Shown here one piece after another: positions 47,301 to 57,994 of a stretch of 64,000 nucleotides of DNA. The stretch lies in NCBI RefSeq assembly GCF_018687715.1, contig NC_056757.1, positions 2,339,501 to 2,403,500 of the forward strand. The letters run 5' to 3'. The translations under genes were made by a program, and so were the position numbers. The notes below the pieces were generated by a model. The model had not been told where the DNA came from, ran no database searches, and worked only from the letters and a program-made list of their open reading frames with translations. Origin of the DNA: Carya illinoinensis. Taxonomy: Eukaryota > Streptophyta > Magnoliopsida > Fagales > Juglandaceae. Each line of letters starts with the position of its first letter. The first letter of the stretch is position 1.

Positions 47301-50300
47301 AGGAAGAAGACTAATACCATCAATAAGATCATTGACAGGTATGGCAACTCTACTTCTAACACTGAATTTATTAGTAGAATTTTTTAGGAGTTTTTCTAGG
47401 ATTTGTTTGCTACTTCTAATCCTGGAGGCATTGAGATGAGGCTAAGTCCATTACAAAATTCAATCATTGAGGAGGTGAACATTAGCCTCACTAGAGTCTT
47501 CTTTGAAATGGAAGTTAAGGAATCTGTCTTCTCAATGAATCCTCTTGGCTCCCTTGGACCAGATGGTTTTCCTGCTGCTTTCTATCAACAACAATGGGAC
47601 ATTGTGGGACCTGGAGTATGTGCTACAGTTCTGGAGGCTCTTAATCATGGAAGGTGGACACATGGCCTAAATGATACTTTCATTGCTTTTATACCAAAAA
47701 AGAAAAATCCCTCCATTGTTTCAGATTTCAGGCCAATTAGCCTTTGCAATGTCCTTTATAAAATCATTACTAAAGTCCTAGCAAACAGGTTGAAACTTGT
47801 TTTATCTGATTTGATCTGACTAACTCAGAGTGCATTTGTCCCAGATAGGCTAATTATTGACAATGTGATTGTGGCTTTCGAAGCTTTACATACAATGAAG
47901 TGTATAATGAAAGGAAGAGAAGATTTTATGGCCTTAAAACTAGATATGAGTAAAGTCTATGACTAGATTGAATGGGGGTTCCTGTAGGTAGTTTTGGAGA
48001 AAATGGGGTTTGCACAAAAATGTGTATCCATTGTGTCTTACTCCATTCTTTTAAATGGATTCCCACAATAATGTTTCTTCCCTTCTAGAGGAATTAGGCA
48101 GGGTGATTCCCTTTCACCCTACTTTTTATCCTATGCTCTAAGGCCCTCAGCTCTTTATTGAATGAGGCAAAAGTGGATGGTATGATTATTGGATTGCCAC
48201 TGGGCAAAAGTCATGTTTCCATTAACAACTTTTTTTTTTTTTTGCAGATGATAGCTTGTTGTTTTGCAAAGCAAACTCTCTTGAATGGAGCAGGATGGTA
48301 AGCCTTGTGGATGTCTATGAGAAAGCCTTGGATTAAAGGCTAAACAAGGAGACGAGTTTTATCTTTTTTAGGAGTAACACAAGGAGTGAACCCAAGGATC
48401 TGATTATTAGAGCTGTAGAAATAAAAGCCACTGGATCTTATGAAAAATATTTGGGGCTACCATTCTCTGTGGGAAGATCAAGGTCCATCTCCTTTAGAGA
48501 CATTCTTGACAAAGTGAGAGTCAATTTGAGCAATTGGAAAATAACTTTTCTCTCTTAGGTAGGTAAGGAGGTTCTGTTGAAATCAGTAATACAAGCAATA
48601 CCAACTTACTGTATGTGATTATTCAAATTACCAAAGAAGCTGATCTATGAGCTTAACAAAGTTGTGAAGAACTATTAGTGGTGATGGGCCTCAAGGTGAA
48701 CTAAGTCGTAAAGATCCTTTGCAAGTTTCAGAATGGGCAATTACAAGATCAAGAGCTAGAAAGATGAAGAAAGCTATGCAAGGATTGTTGAAATCCACTT
48801 GACACGTGTTTAGCAAGAGCCCAACATTCAAGATAGGCTTGAGAGGAGGAGATCTAGTTTTCATCCACATGATACACTACAAAAGACACGACTTGGGCTT
48901 ATTGTTATTGAAGGTTTTGGACTTATTTATTTCATTAAAAGAGCTTATTTTGTTAGTTTAGAATAAGTGGGCTTGAGGATGTCAGCCCACACATATGTCT
49001 TATTTCTAATGAATTAGGATTTTTGGGAAGGCCTTGTATTTTGGCCAAGGGCATATTTGAAAAGTTATTATTTAAAGTAAACTAGGGTTTTAGAAGTACT
49101 GTAGCCCGGACACTGTTCATGCTACAGTACTGCGGCTTACTTAGGGTTTTGGGGATTTTATTTAAACCACTTGTAGGCTCATTTGAGAGGGTAAGACATT
49201 TTTTATTGAATTTTCATTGTGAGTGAGTTTTCTCTTCTTGTTCTTAATTGAACTCTTGAATTTATCAAAGGTAAATCACAACCTTTGTGGCGTTCCTCCT
49301 TGTAATTTGGGTTCTTGAGACGGGATTTCATTGGGTGTAGATTTTAATATAATCTAGGTTTTTGAAACGAGATCTCAACGGGTCTAAGTTCTCCATTCAT
49401 ATACTTGAGTTTGGCGTTCTTGGGTTTGTTTTTCCAATATTGTTGTTGGGTCTCAAAGCGAGTCGATTGGGGTTCATATCATTTGGTATCAGAGCCAGGT
49501 TTCGATCCTGGGACCTGTGGGTTATGGGCCCTAAGGTGGACCAAGTCGTAAAGATCCTTTGCAAGTTTCAGAATGGGCAATTACAAGATCAAGAGCTTGG
49601 AAGATGAAGAAAGCTATGCAAGGATTGGTGAAATCCACTTGACACGTGTTTAGCAAGAGCCCAACATTCAAGATGGGCTTGAGAGGAGGAGATCTAGTTT
49701 TCATCCACGTGATACACTACAGAAGACACAACTTGAGCTTATTGTTATTGAAGGCTTTGAATTTATTTATTTCATTAAAAGAGCTTATTTTATTAGTTTA
49801 GAATAAATGGGCTTGAGGATGTCAGCCCACACATATGTCTTATTTTTAATGAACTAGGATTTTTGGGAAGGCCTTGTATTTTGGCCAAGGGCATATTTGA
49901 AAAGTTATTATTTAAAGTAAACTAGGGTTTTAGAAGTACTGTAGCCCGGGCACTGTTCATACTACAGTACCCACGGCTCACTTAGGGTTTTGGAGATTTT
50001 ATTTAAACCACTTGTAGCCTCATTTGAGAGGGTAAGACATTTTTTATTGAATTTTCATTGTGAGTGAGTTTTCTCCTCTTGTTCTTAATTGAACTCTTGA
50101 ACTTATCAAAGGTAAATCACAACCTTTGTAGCGTTCCTCCTTGTAATTTGGGTTCTTGAGACGGGATTTCATTGGGTGTAGATTTTAATATAATTTAGGT
50201 TCTTGAAACGAGATCTCAACGAATTTAAATTCTCCATCCATAGACTTGAGTTTGGCATTATTGTTGTTGGGTCTCAAAGCGAGTCGATTGGAGTTCACAT

Positions 50301-53300
50301 CAGGTGGGGTCAACAAGTAAATGAGAACAAAATCCATTGGATAAAGTGGGATTAGATGAGAAAAGCAAATAGAGAAGGTGGGCTTGGATTTAGATATTTT
50401 GAAGACTTCAATCTTGTCATGCCAGCAAAACAATTCTGAAGGATTTTTAAAAGTCCTGACTCTTTGGCAGCATAGGTCCTCAAAGCAAAATATTTCCCTA
50501 ATGCAAATTTCCACCAAGCAAAACTGGGTAGTACTCCTTCTTATGTTTGGCAAAGTTTGTTGCCTGCAAGACCACTTTTGAAAGAATGAATTTTTTGGAG
50601 AATTGGAAATGGGGATCAAGTTAGTATTTGGGATGATAAGTGGATCCCTCAACCTACTACCTACAAGCATCAAAGCTTTGTGAGATTCCTCCAGGTAGAC
50701 ACTAAGGTTTCAGAGCTTACTGATTTACCTACCAAGCAATGGAAGCTATACTTATTGTATGCAATTTTCTCCAAGGAAGAATCTAAACTAATCAAACCAT
50801 CCCTATCAGTCCATGCAATAGCCCTGACAAACTTATTTGGAGATGTACTAACAATAGTCTGTTCTCTGTGACGAGTGCTATTGCTTATCACCTAAGACGA
50901 GCTATTCAAGAGCAAAAGAAGGGCTAGTCATCAGGTGTGCAGACTACAAAAGACTCCTAGCCAAAACTTTGGCAATTGAATATTCCTCAAGCTTGCAAGA
51001 CCTTTCTATATATGGAGGGCCTGCCTAAATGCCTTTCCCACAAAGCTTAACATTTTCCAGAAGGAGAGTTGTTGATAGTTCAAGTTGTCCCATCTGTGGG
51101 CAAGAACCTGAGACAATTGAACATTCAATATGGGAGTGTATTTTAGCCAGAGATGTATAGGGGTAGTGTTCAATTAGAATTCAAAAACCCAAGTCTATAA
51201 GAAGGAAGTGGAAGAATTCTTAGACATTTCCTGAAAGATATGGGATAGAATAAATGATTTTGTGTTCAAAGGTGCTTTTACTTATCCAAATAAGCTAGTG
51301 CATCACTCACTACTTCTGCTGCAAGATTTCCAACAGATTAATAGCAGTTTTGAGATCCCAACAGCAACTCCGAACCCAATAGTTCTTTCCTGGTAGGCTC
51401 CTCTTCATAATGTCTTCAAGCTTAACTAAGATGCGACAGTGGATAAAACTCATTGTAAGACTGATAAAACTCATTGTAAGACTAGAACTGAAGCAATCAT
51501 TCAAGATTAGGAAGTTTATGTTATTGTCACTTTAAGGATGAATATTGATCTATTCCCTAATCCACTACTAGCTGAAGTACTTGCAACCCTACGTACTAAA
51601 AATAGATTAGAATAGGGAACTGATAAAGGTACTATTACTGCTTAAAAACTTCTGTACAACTTATTAATAGATTTTAAAATTTTCCGACTTTTTATTTTAT
51701 TTTAATGTGCTTGATTTTTTTAGAAAATATTTTTTATTATGTATTAGTAAAATAATTATAGCTCGGTTGTCCGTGCCCCCACTTCATTCAAAGAATGCAT
51801 CCAAATCAAAGTGCTATAATTAATGGATTGTGAACCAACGTACGTACATACCGTGTTCATTGCATTCTTCACTAGCTTTATGTCGTCCAAGTTGACTGTC
51901 CGATGCACGAACTTTTTTACGTTCAGCTCAACCCCAGGTGCACCTTTGATCGGAGTTTTCATGTCATTCAGAAATAGAATGGTCGCCACAAACAGCAAGA
52001 CATCCACCAAAGTGTTCCAAATCAACCTTAAAAACAGCCAAATTGCTAAAAAGAACCACCAAAATCCATCCCGCGAATTAAACGTTGAACCTGCTCGTTT
52101 TTTCACTGGAACACTAGGCAATGCTTCTGGGTCAGAGGTTTTCCGTGTACAGGCTAGGAGAAGGGATATGAGGGATGCACCATCGCCCATCGAGTGGTGA
52201 ATCCTAAAGACCCCAACAGCCTCTGCATCTGAGGTTTTGATGTTGAGAATGTGGAGTTCCAATAATGGTTTGGAGAGGTCCAAGGGAGTTCTTGTGACAT
52301 TTGACACGTAGTCTTCAACAAATCTGTCTGGAAAATCTATTTTGGGATCCAATTCGGGAACAATAACATGATCCTCCAGATTTACTTTCGTCTGAGTCCA
52401 TTTTTTATTTTTGCAGTACTGGTTGCCGTCAACGACCTTTAATTATATATTTGTTAATTTCATGAAATAGCAAGAAACAAATTAAATACGTTAAAAATAT
52501 TGAATTGTACAAGTGGCCACGCACGCAACTACTCATCATGCTCGGACACATGCGTTAATAATAATTAAATAACGAAAATGTTAGTTCTATTTTGAAACAA
52601 CACAAGTACTAGTAGTGTTAATTTCCTTTTATAATTGCTTTCAACTGACTTAAAAGATTATGCATCAATTAATTAATTGATTAAAAGATTTCTCATCGTT
52701 GAGCTTGCATGCCATGTGTTGATCATGAACTTGCCGAGTGCAAATATGTGTCTCAGATGTGGATATAAGTGAATGCATGTGTCTGAGTTAATGGTCAAAG
52801 CTAGCTGCATGCATGCCTAAAATCCAAATCAAATGGCTTTTAGTGTTCTATACGCTTGAAAAGGGGCATGTTTCTCGGTTCCAGTATGTCAAAATTACTT
52901 TTCAGGTGGTCATGCCAACCTCATGGTGGGCTGTGAAGAGGGTACCCAAAATGCCACTTCGCTGGCCTCATGGTTAATTACTTTCTGGGATTAATCAATT
53001 AAACCAATGTTTTCGACCAAGCTGCAGATCAGAAACCCCATGCATACAGGAAATTAAGAAGCAGAGAAACGAATTATAGGGCAGGTATGATACATTACTT
53101 ACCATCTTGCTGGAGAATCTAGGATGCTTGACCAAAGTTTGCTCCAAACCAGCCTTAACAACGTCAGGATTGAGTCTTGTCTTGAACCCAACGACGACAA
53201 TGATATAAACGTTAAAGCGTGGCGCATGAAACAACCGAGCTGCTGGACTTAGTGGCTCCTCATCATGATGACTGCTTCTTGATGCCTTGACATGATCACC

Positions 53301-53309
53301 CATCATCAT
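34341..53309 (-). CDS. WSD1-like wax ester synthase/diacylglycerol acyltransferase, seven exons, frameshifted
   Basis: Minus-strand exons: 53309-53103, 52436-51852, 42546-42480, 36707-36598, 35563-35354, 34901-34765 and 34508-34341 (TAA). All junctions are GT-AG and in phase, except that exon 6 is 137 nt where 138 is needed. Expected length is about 494 residues, normal for the family. Visible landmarks: [13 protein letters not shown] near the start, the catalytic HHSMGDG (HHxxxDG, residues about 149-155), a hydrophobic span at about 194-224 (probable ER membrane anchor), [19 protein letters not shown] across exons 2-3, [29 protein letters not shown], and in exon 6 [20 protein letters not shown]. 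Family knowledge: these bifunctional acyltransferases esterify fatty alcohols or diacylglycerol with acyl-CoA for wax or oil. Intron 2 (9.3 kb) and intron 3 (5.8 kb) are filled with transposons. The one-base loss near 34850 makes this copy probably non-functional unless it is a sequence error. Confidence 0.88.
34765..34901 (-). pseudogene. Exon 6 of the WSD1-like gene, with a one-base deletion
   Basis: Read from 34901: [17 protein letters not shown], then the frame shifts and the next bases give a TGA. Moving one base restores [21 protein letters not shown] up to the GT donor after 34765. Exons 5 and 7 both meet this exon in phase 0, so 138 nt are required and only 137 are present. The likely lost base is in the T-C run of the F-S codons (about 34848-34852). 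Confidence 0.85.
36072..36123 (-). promoter_or_regulatory. USE plus TATA box, snRNA-type promoter signature (left arm)
   Basis: Mirror image of the signature in the right arm. On the minus strand GTCCCACATTG (36123-36113) is followed after 33 bases by TATATAAA (36079-36072). Predicted start would be near 36040, running to the left. No recognisable snRNA body or 3' box follows. Confidence 0.5.
36134..36185 (+). promoter_or_regulatory. USE plus TATA box, snRNA-type promoter signature (right arm)
   Basis: GTCCCACATTG (36134-36144) matches the plant upstream sequence element RTCCCACATCG at 10 of 11 positions. TATATAAA starts at 36178, 33 bases after it. Known for plants: USE-to-TATA spacing of about 33-34 bp specifies RNA polymerase II snRNA genes, and about 10 bp less specifies polymerase III. 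A start near 36215 is expected. No known snRNA follows, so either an unknown non-coding RNA or a vestige. Confidence 0.5.
36896..37527 (+). repeat. Left LTR of the 37-42 kb Copia
   Basis: Direct repeat of 41588-42229. It lacks the GGTTCAATCT decamer present near 41958 in the right LTR. It includes the GAGAGAAGAGAGAGAGAGCT tract and ends with GGTTGTATTCATAACA. Confidence 0.92.
37552..41511 (+). pseudogene. Copia gag-pol with stop codons
   Basis: gag starts at 37552 ([20 protein letters not shown]). It has a knuckle [15 protein letters not shown] whose last Cys is replaced by Tyr, and the protease motif reads [11 protein letters not shown] where D-S/T-G is usual, so the active site is altered. 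Integrase lies at 38865-39470 ([30 protein letters not shown]). RT lies at 39904-40953, with [14 protein letters not shown] and YVDDLLVA intact. RNase H is at 40993-41511. Frames are broken at about 38026, 38236, 38818, 39468, 39873, 40951 and 41287. Several breaks are TAG where CAG is expected. Confidence 0.92.
41588..42229 (+). repeat. Right LTR of the 37-42 kb Copia
   Basis: Direct repeat of 36896-37527, followed by the TSD copy ATACC. Confidence 0.92.
42577..42749. mobile_element. MITE, one of an inverted pair
   Basis: Runs from GAGTAATACTACATACAGTC to GCAAATATCATTTCTC. The reverse complement of this whole unit aligns with 43836-44007 (shared: GGACCCACATGAAA, TTTTTCAAAG, GGCGCTTGC-like). 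Ends are themselves weakly inverted (CAGTCGT and ACGACTG-like). Lies in intron 2 of the WSD1-like gene, immediately next to exon 3. Confidence 0.75.
43212..43758. mobile_element. hAT-type element (547 bp)
   Basis: Ends are TAGGGGTGGCAATATATGAC at the left and, on the other strand, TAGGGGTGTCAAATCATG at the right. Flanking octamers TTTAAACT and TTTAAATC match at six of eight bases, a decayed TSD. The body repeats CCGTTATGACCCGTT- and ACATGACATG-like motifs, as in the subterminal parts of hAT MITEs. Nested between the two inverted MITE copies. Confidence 0.7.
43836..44007. mobile_element. MITE, second of the inverted pair
   Basis: Runs from GAGAAATGATATTTGCAGTC to CATTACTC. Homologous to 42577-42749 in reverse orientation. 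A more decayed relative may be at 8427-8558, and another near 46665-46800. Confidence 0.75.
44008..47012. other. Intron 2 segment, unclassified, with (CT)n and leader-like blocks
   Basis: Begins with CT-rich, GC-richer sequence (44030-44560) containing a (CT)n run at about 44329-44378 and GTAAGT-like strings at 44294 and 44514, so it looks like a transcribed leader with donor sites. Then about 1.5 kb of balanced sequence to 46070 without a long frame, then AT-rich sequence. Possibly a transposon leader or non-coding transcript. I recognise no protein and no terminal repeats. Confidence 0.4.
47013..51625 (+). mobile_element. L1-type LINE, 5'-truncated, interrupted by an LTR pair
   Basis: ORF2 remnant on the plus strand: [21 protein letters not shown], then RT motifs [57 protein letters not shown], a FFADDSLLF box (about 48232-48258) and [13 protein letters not shown]. 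At 48682 it is cut by an LTR element, and resumes at 50308 with [44 protein letters not shown], a zinc-binding [13 protein letters not shown] segment and an RNase H remnant to about 51625. Many stops and shifts. No poly(A) tail or TSD found. Lies in intron 2 of the WSD1-like gene, opposite strand. Confidence 0.85.
48682..50302 (+). mobile_element. LTR pair with only 40 bp between the LTRs (TRIM-like or deleted element)
   Basis: Two direct repeats, 48682-49481 (800 bp) and 49522-50302 (781 bp), begin TGATGGGCC/TTATGGGCC and end TTCATATCA/TTCACATCA. The 40 bases between them start with a perfect primer-binding site TGGTATCAGAGCC (49484-49496) and end in a G-rich string (GGGACCTGTGGG). The flanks AGTGG (48677-48681) and GGTGG (50303-50307) fit a 5-bp TSD with one change, and removing the unit plus one TSD rejoins the LINE frame. 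Each LTR starts with a frame reading [16 protein letters not shown], a motif seen at polyprotein ends of plant Gypsy elements, so the LTR probably derives from a Gypsy-type element. Confidence 0.75.
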
Positions 53310-54378
53310 CTTGCTTCTCCAATTCCCTCTGGATGATTTTGTTTAATTTTCTTTCACAATGCTTTCAAAAAATTACTGTTTGCAGTCTTGATCTCCTGCT
53401 GGGACTTCATGAGTACGTACCATATATATATATATATATTGTTGTGGGCTTGTATATACTCGTTTAAATATTGGGATTAGATTGTGATCGGTTCGGTCCA
53501 AGTATTACGTACGGCTCTTTTGTCGAAGAACTAACTTACAACCACTTAACTTCCTTGAAAAAATAGGAGGCGTAATTACAGTACTCTCTCAATAATAGAG
53601 TTTCTTTTTAGAGCGTTCCTTACTTTAGCTTGAGTAGTATCGCTCGTCTATATATTGTTTGTCGCTTTTGTATTTTTTTTAATTTATATATTTTTTAATA
53701 TATTTAAATATTTTAAAAAATAAAAAAAATACATTGATATATTTAAAATTATTATTTTTAATTATTAAATAAAATAATTTTTTTTACCAACTATCAATTA
53801 AAGCGGTCAACTATAGCGGCATACAAGCTTTTCTCTTCTTTTAATATTTCCACTTAGTCATGATCAGTTGCCCACTGGATGGGTAATTTAACAGCGAAGT
53901 ACTGACGTTACGCCTTATGTTCGAGTTTTACGGCACAGCAGACCTAATTTGTCTAACGTCCATCAAGTTTGGCATCATCAATATACCCTCAATTCTCAAC
54001 CTAACTCTTGTTTAAATATGAGGGTTTTAAGGAAACGAGAGGAATAAATGAAGTTAGTCCCCCTAACATTTATTCCTGTTTGTTTGAATTTGAGTAGAAA
54101 TATTTCATATATTTAGAATAAATATATTTTAATTATTTCATGACATTATTATTGATTTTAGATGGATAAATAGTTAATAGATATAAATATGAGTTGTTAT
54201 TTAAATTGATTAATATCATGTTTATGTTTAACTTTATAATTTGAAATTTAATTGGTAGATATTTCCTCAGTACACAACATATTTTTGATATCCTATTAAT
54301 GTTATTTCTAATTTTTGTGTTATTTCTTTTCTTTATTTTTATGCTTTTAAGTAATGAGTTGCTCCTTTGGATTGTACA
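53310..54378. other. Upstream region of the WSD1-like gene
   Basis: Contains the presumed promoter (minus-strand gene starting at 53309). A TA microsatellite lies at about 53422-53440, which includes the only TATA-like string close to the start. The rest is AT-rich with no frame I recognise. Confidence 0.4.
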
Positions 54379-57157
54379 CACTACAAGGAATTTGACTTTT
54401 TGCAGTGCTCAAAAGCATTGCAAAACTACTCAAAAACGCTGCAAAAATTCAATTGCAGCATTGAATAGTTCCTTGCACGTTCGACATTGTTAACCCTTCT
54501 TTTTTGATCAATAGCAACGTATATGAAAAAACGCTGCAATTGATTCTATTTGCAGCGTTTCAATTTTGTTGTAAATATCAAATCATAACACTGATAAAGG
54601 TGTAAACATTCCTTGTAGAAAGCGCTGTAATAAATCAACTGCAGCGACAGAACTCCTTGCAAATATGAAAATAAACGCTGCAAATAATAAAGATAAAGGT
54701 AGCATTAGGTGTTATTGTTGCAATTAATCAATATTACAACGCTTTAAATCTCTGTAATTGGTAAAAAACATTGCAAATACTTTATAACAATTGCAACACT
54801 TCTTAATTACGCTGCTTATAATTGTTTTGCAACGTTTTTATATCGCTATAATTACTTATTTAGCGCTGTAAAAATATCAGCTCAAAAACAACAAATTTTG
54901 CTTTCATTGCTTTTAAAGTTTTTGCAAGGGCTATAAATCGCTGCAACTACTCTATAGGGCGCTGCAAATTCCCTAGTCAACAGCAACAATTCTGTCCTTT
55001 TGTTGCTTTTACCGTTTTTATAAGGACTAAAAATCGCTGCAATTAGTCCACATGGCGCTGTAAATACCTGATTCAAAAGCAACAATTGTGCCCTTTGGTT
55101 GCTTTTACATTTTTAGCAGTGACTAAAAATCGCTGCAATTACTCTCTACGGCACTGCAAAAGGTTGAAATTATGCATCAGCTGGGTTTGTTGTCACTTTT
55201 AAATACTAATAGCAGCGCCCGATAAACGCTGCAATTACTCTTTGCTAAAGCAGCGTTTTATTTATTTCGCTACTTTTTGCTATATGGCAATGTTAAAAAA
55301 TCGCTGCAATTAATTAAATATAGCAATTTGATTAATGTTTCCAATGCTTTAGATGTGCAGTGGGGAGGTAAGTTGCAGGGACCTAAACTCGCTGCAAGTA
55401 CCTTTGGTAGTATTTTTTTTTTCTCCTTCACTTCTCTTAACGTCGTTGGTGTTAAAGTTTCATTTTGACACTAAAAGTAACTAGAGTTATGTTATTATTA
55501 TTTAAATCAGTTATTTTATTTAAATCTGGAATTTAGTGACTGACTTGACTAATTTAATTTTCCAAAGACCATGATGAAATAATAAATTATATAATTGTGT
55601 TAATATCAAAAACTACAGTTAATTACTATTGGACACAATTCAATCAGTACCTATAGTAAGTAACGACCACAATTTTCAATCAATCATTAAGTAATTAAAT
55701 ATTTTGGTTTCATAATAGGAAATCCAAATATTCCCTTATATGCACTGATGAATATATTGGATCAAATTATAAAGCATCACTTTCATGTAATATAATAAAT
55801 CAAACACATTCATTCATCTAAATCCAGTTGAAAATTCACATTAATGTAGTTATGAGCTATAGATTGGGGTGGACCAATTGGAACCAAGAGCCTACAACTT
55901 ACAAATTACAGAATATATAGAACACTGCAGTGTTTCTAAACATTAGATGAAACTCTTAACATTCATTTAGCTATTTTCACAATGTCCTCAAACTTTGTGA
56001 TAAGTAATGAATTATTAAACCAAGTGCACCTGGGCATTGTTGGCTTTGCAACACAGATGGCATTGCATTTCAACATGCAAATTTAAGGTGAACGGAAATT
56101 AGCTTTGCAACGTAAGATAACTTTTGGCCTACAAAGGTGATTAATACTCCTTAATCGAATAATAGATTTATTTATCTTCTCATACTAGGATACAGTTGAG
56201 GTGACCTGAAGCGCCTTCATACCAGAATATACAATCAGCAGAACCACTTTTTCTAGACAATTTCAAAACCTATCTTCACATTAGATAACTAGTCATCTAA
56301 TTAGGGATTTCAACATTGCAAAAATTATGCTAATCAGAGGACACAGGTACAAATTATCACCCAAGCTCTTTTCAGCAACAATACCCTCGTCAACTCGTAG
56401 CCAAAATGCAGATAAAAAAAACAAAAAGTTCAAAAAAACGAGATGCTTTCAGATTCAAACAACTAGAAATAGTCTACAAACAAAAAGCTCCCATTTTTGT
56501 AAACCAACGAGAGCGGATGAAGGGGGAGAGAGAGATTCAATTGCAGAGATACCTGTGGTGACGTTGGGTATGTAAACACCCAAGCGTCTCGCTCGAAAAC
56601 GTTTGGCAACCGATAGTCTTGGATATATCGGCTCAAAAAGCACTCCAATAGTAACGATGGAGGAATGGAGATTGTATGGAGAGGGAAAGTTGACCGTGCC
56701 TTCCGCGGAAGGCAAATGGAATGGAGGAGAATCTAGGGCTCCGGTCGTAGTCGACAATGAAGGTAGATACTACGCCATGTGTATCAGGTTCGTTTCCTGG
56801 GCATTGAAGGTAGGCAAATGGCTTTGATCGTCGAAATGGAGAAGGAGCTCGGTAACAGAGTGGGGTAGTGTGATTTTGGGGGGAAAATCTAAAAGTATTG
56901 CTGTAAGTTGGCGCTGAGATGCATTAGCAACGATAGTAGCTGCTGTAATAAAATCAATCCTATTGCAACGCCTAGTTTTGCTTTAATAAAGGAAAAAAAC
57001 GCTGTAAATATAAGGTTAAGTGACCGCCTATTTTAAAGTGGGCTATTACAACAAAAGCAAGCAAGGAGTTAAAAAATGTTGCAAAAAGCCATCAATTACA
57101 GCGATTTTTTTTGCAACAAAATAAAAAATGCTGCAAAAAGCCAAATTCCTTATAGTG
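54379..57157. mobile_element. CACTA element (2.8 kb), non-autonomous, with subterminal GCTGCAA repeats
   Basis: Ends are CACTACAAGGAATTTGACTT at the left and, on the other strand, CACTATAAGGAATTTGGCTT at the right (18 of 20 matching). The exact 3-bp TSD ACA lies at 54376-54378 and 57158-57160. Within roughly 900 bases of the left end and 250 of the right end, the heptamer-like motifs CGCTGCAA/TTGCAGCG and variants recur dozens of times in both orientations, the subterminal-repeat pattern bound by CACTA TNPA-type proteins. The middle (55480-56880) is ordinary sequence without transposase. A frame at 56757-56455 (minus) has no recognisable family. Confidence 0.88.
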
Positions 57158-57704
57158 ACAGTTTCCAAGTTAAAAAGATTCATGTCTCTGAACAAAGCGC
57201 AAGCATGCTAAAATTCTATTTAACAAAAGACCAGCTAGATTTTGAGAATGCAGAAGACACGCAACATTTTTTGGGCATCAGTTTTTATGCAAAAGATCGC
57301 ACATGGAATGCAAGTTGCAACACTTTTGCCGAGCCGCATGACTTGGGGAATGCAAGAGATGAGGGATTTCTTTGGACTGGGGGACGCTGCACTGCATGGG
57401 GGACTTTTCACTTTTTGGTCCTGAGGACTTATGAATGCATCATGCAATAGGGAGAAAAGAGAAAGACCAATTATGCAGTGAATTAAAATGGGTAAGACAA
57501 CTGGTTTGCTTTTAGAGGAGACAAAGGAGTCTTCGACGAGAGGCATCACGTGAAAGACTTGAGACAGAAGAAGACACATAGAAAAAAGGGGAAGGACTTT
57601 CTGTAGTTAAAAACAGAAAGAAAGGAAACACACAATGCAGTAGAGGTGCACAGACTCAACAGGGGACTAAAAAGGAAAGCTTTGGGGCTGCCTTTATGGA
57701 GAGC
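57158..57704. other. Left flank of the 57-62 kb Copia, purine-rich, unclassified
   Basis: No recognisable gene. Purine-rich on the plus strand (GGGGAAGGAC, AAAGAAAGGAAAC strings) and compositionally like 62289-62980 on the other side of the Copia, so the two were probably one continuous unit before that insertion. Confidence 0.4.
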
Positions 57705-57992
57705 TGTTAGTTTTAAACAAGCAAACAGAGGAAAAAGAAGAGTATTTTGAGAGAAACTTCAATCTCCAACGTGAAGATTGATTCTAACTGTTCTGCTCCT
57801 TCATTTCTCATTAATCTGATATATATGTTTACATTGAGACTCACAAACTTCATTAAAAATAGAGATACAACTTCCAAACACAATACAACTTCCAAACACA
57901 AGCTAATAATAGTAAAGACTAAACATGGTAAACTCAGAAATAATGTGAAGAATATTTCTGGAAAATAACATCACATTAAACCAACTTCAATA
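57705..57992 (-). repeat. 3' LTR of the minus-strand Copia
   Basis: Direct repeat of 62014-62283 with an 18-bp internal tandem duplication. Confidence 0.92.
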
Positions 57993-57994
57993 CT

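Noticed and set aside
49484..49510. tRNA B-box-like GGTTTCGATCC
   Set aside because: It follows a primer-binding site in the LTR element and no cloverleaf can be drawn around it.
51823..52200. Plus-strand open frame of 125 codons
   Set aside because: Antisense of exon 2 of the WSD1-like gene, which carries the HHxxxDG motif on the minus strand.
56455..56757. 100-codon minus-strand frame inside the CACTA element
   Set aside because: No recognisable family, overlaps an equally long plus-strand frame, no conserved splice context; not called as a gene.
57076..57450. 124-codon frame crossing the CACTA right end
   Set aside because: It spans the transposon boundary, so it is chance.
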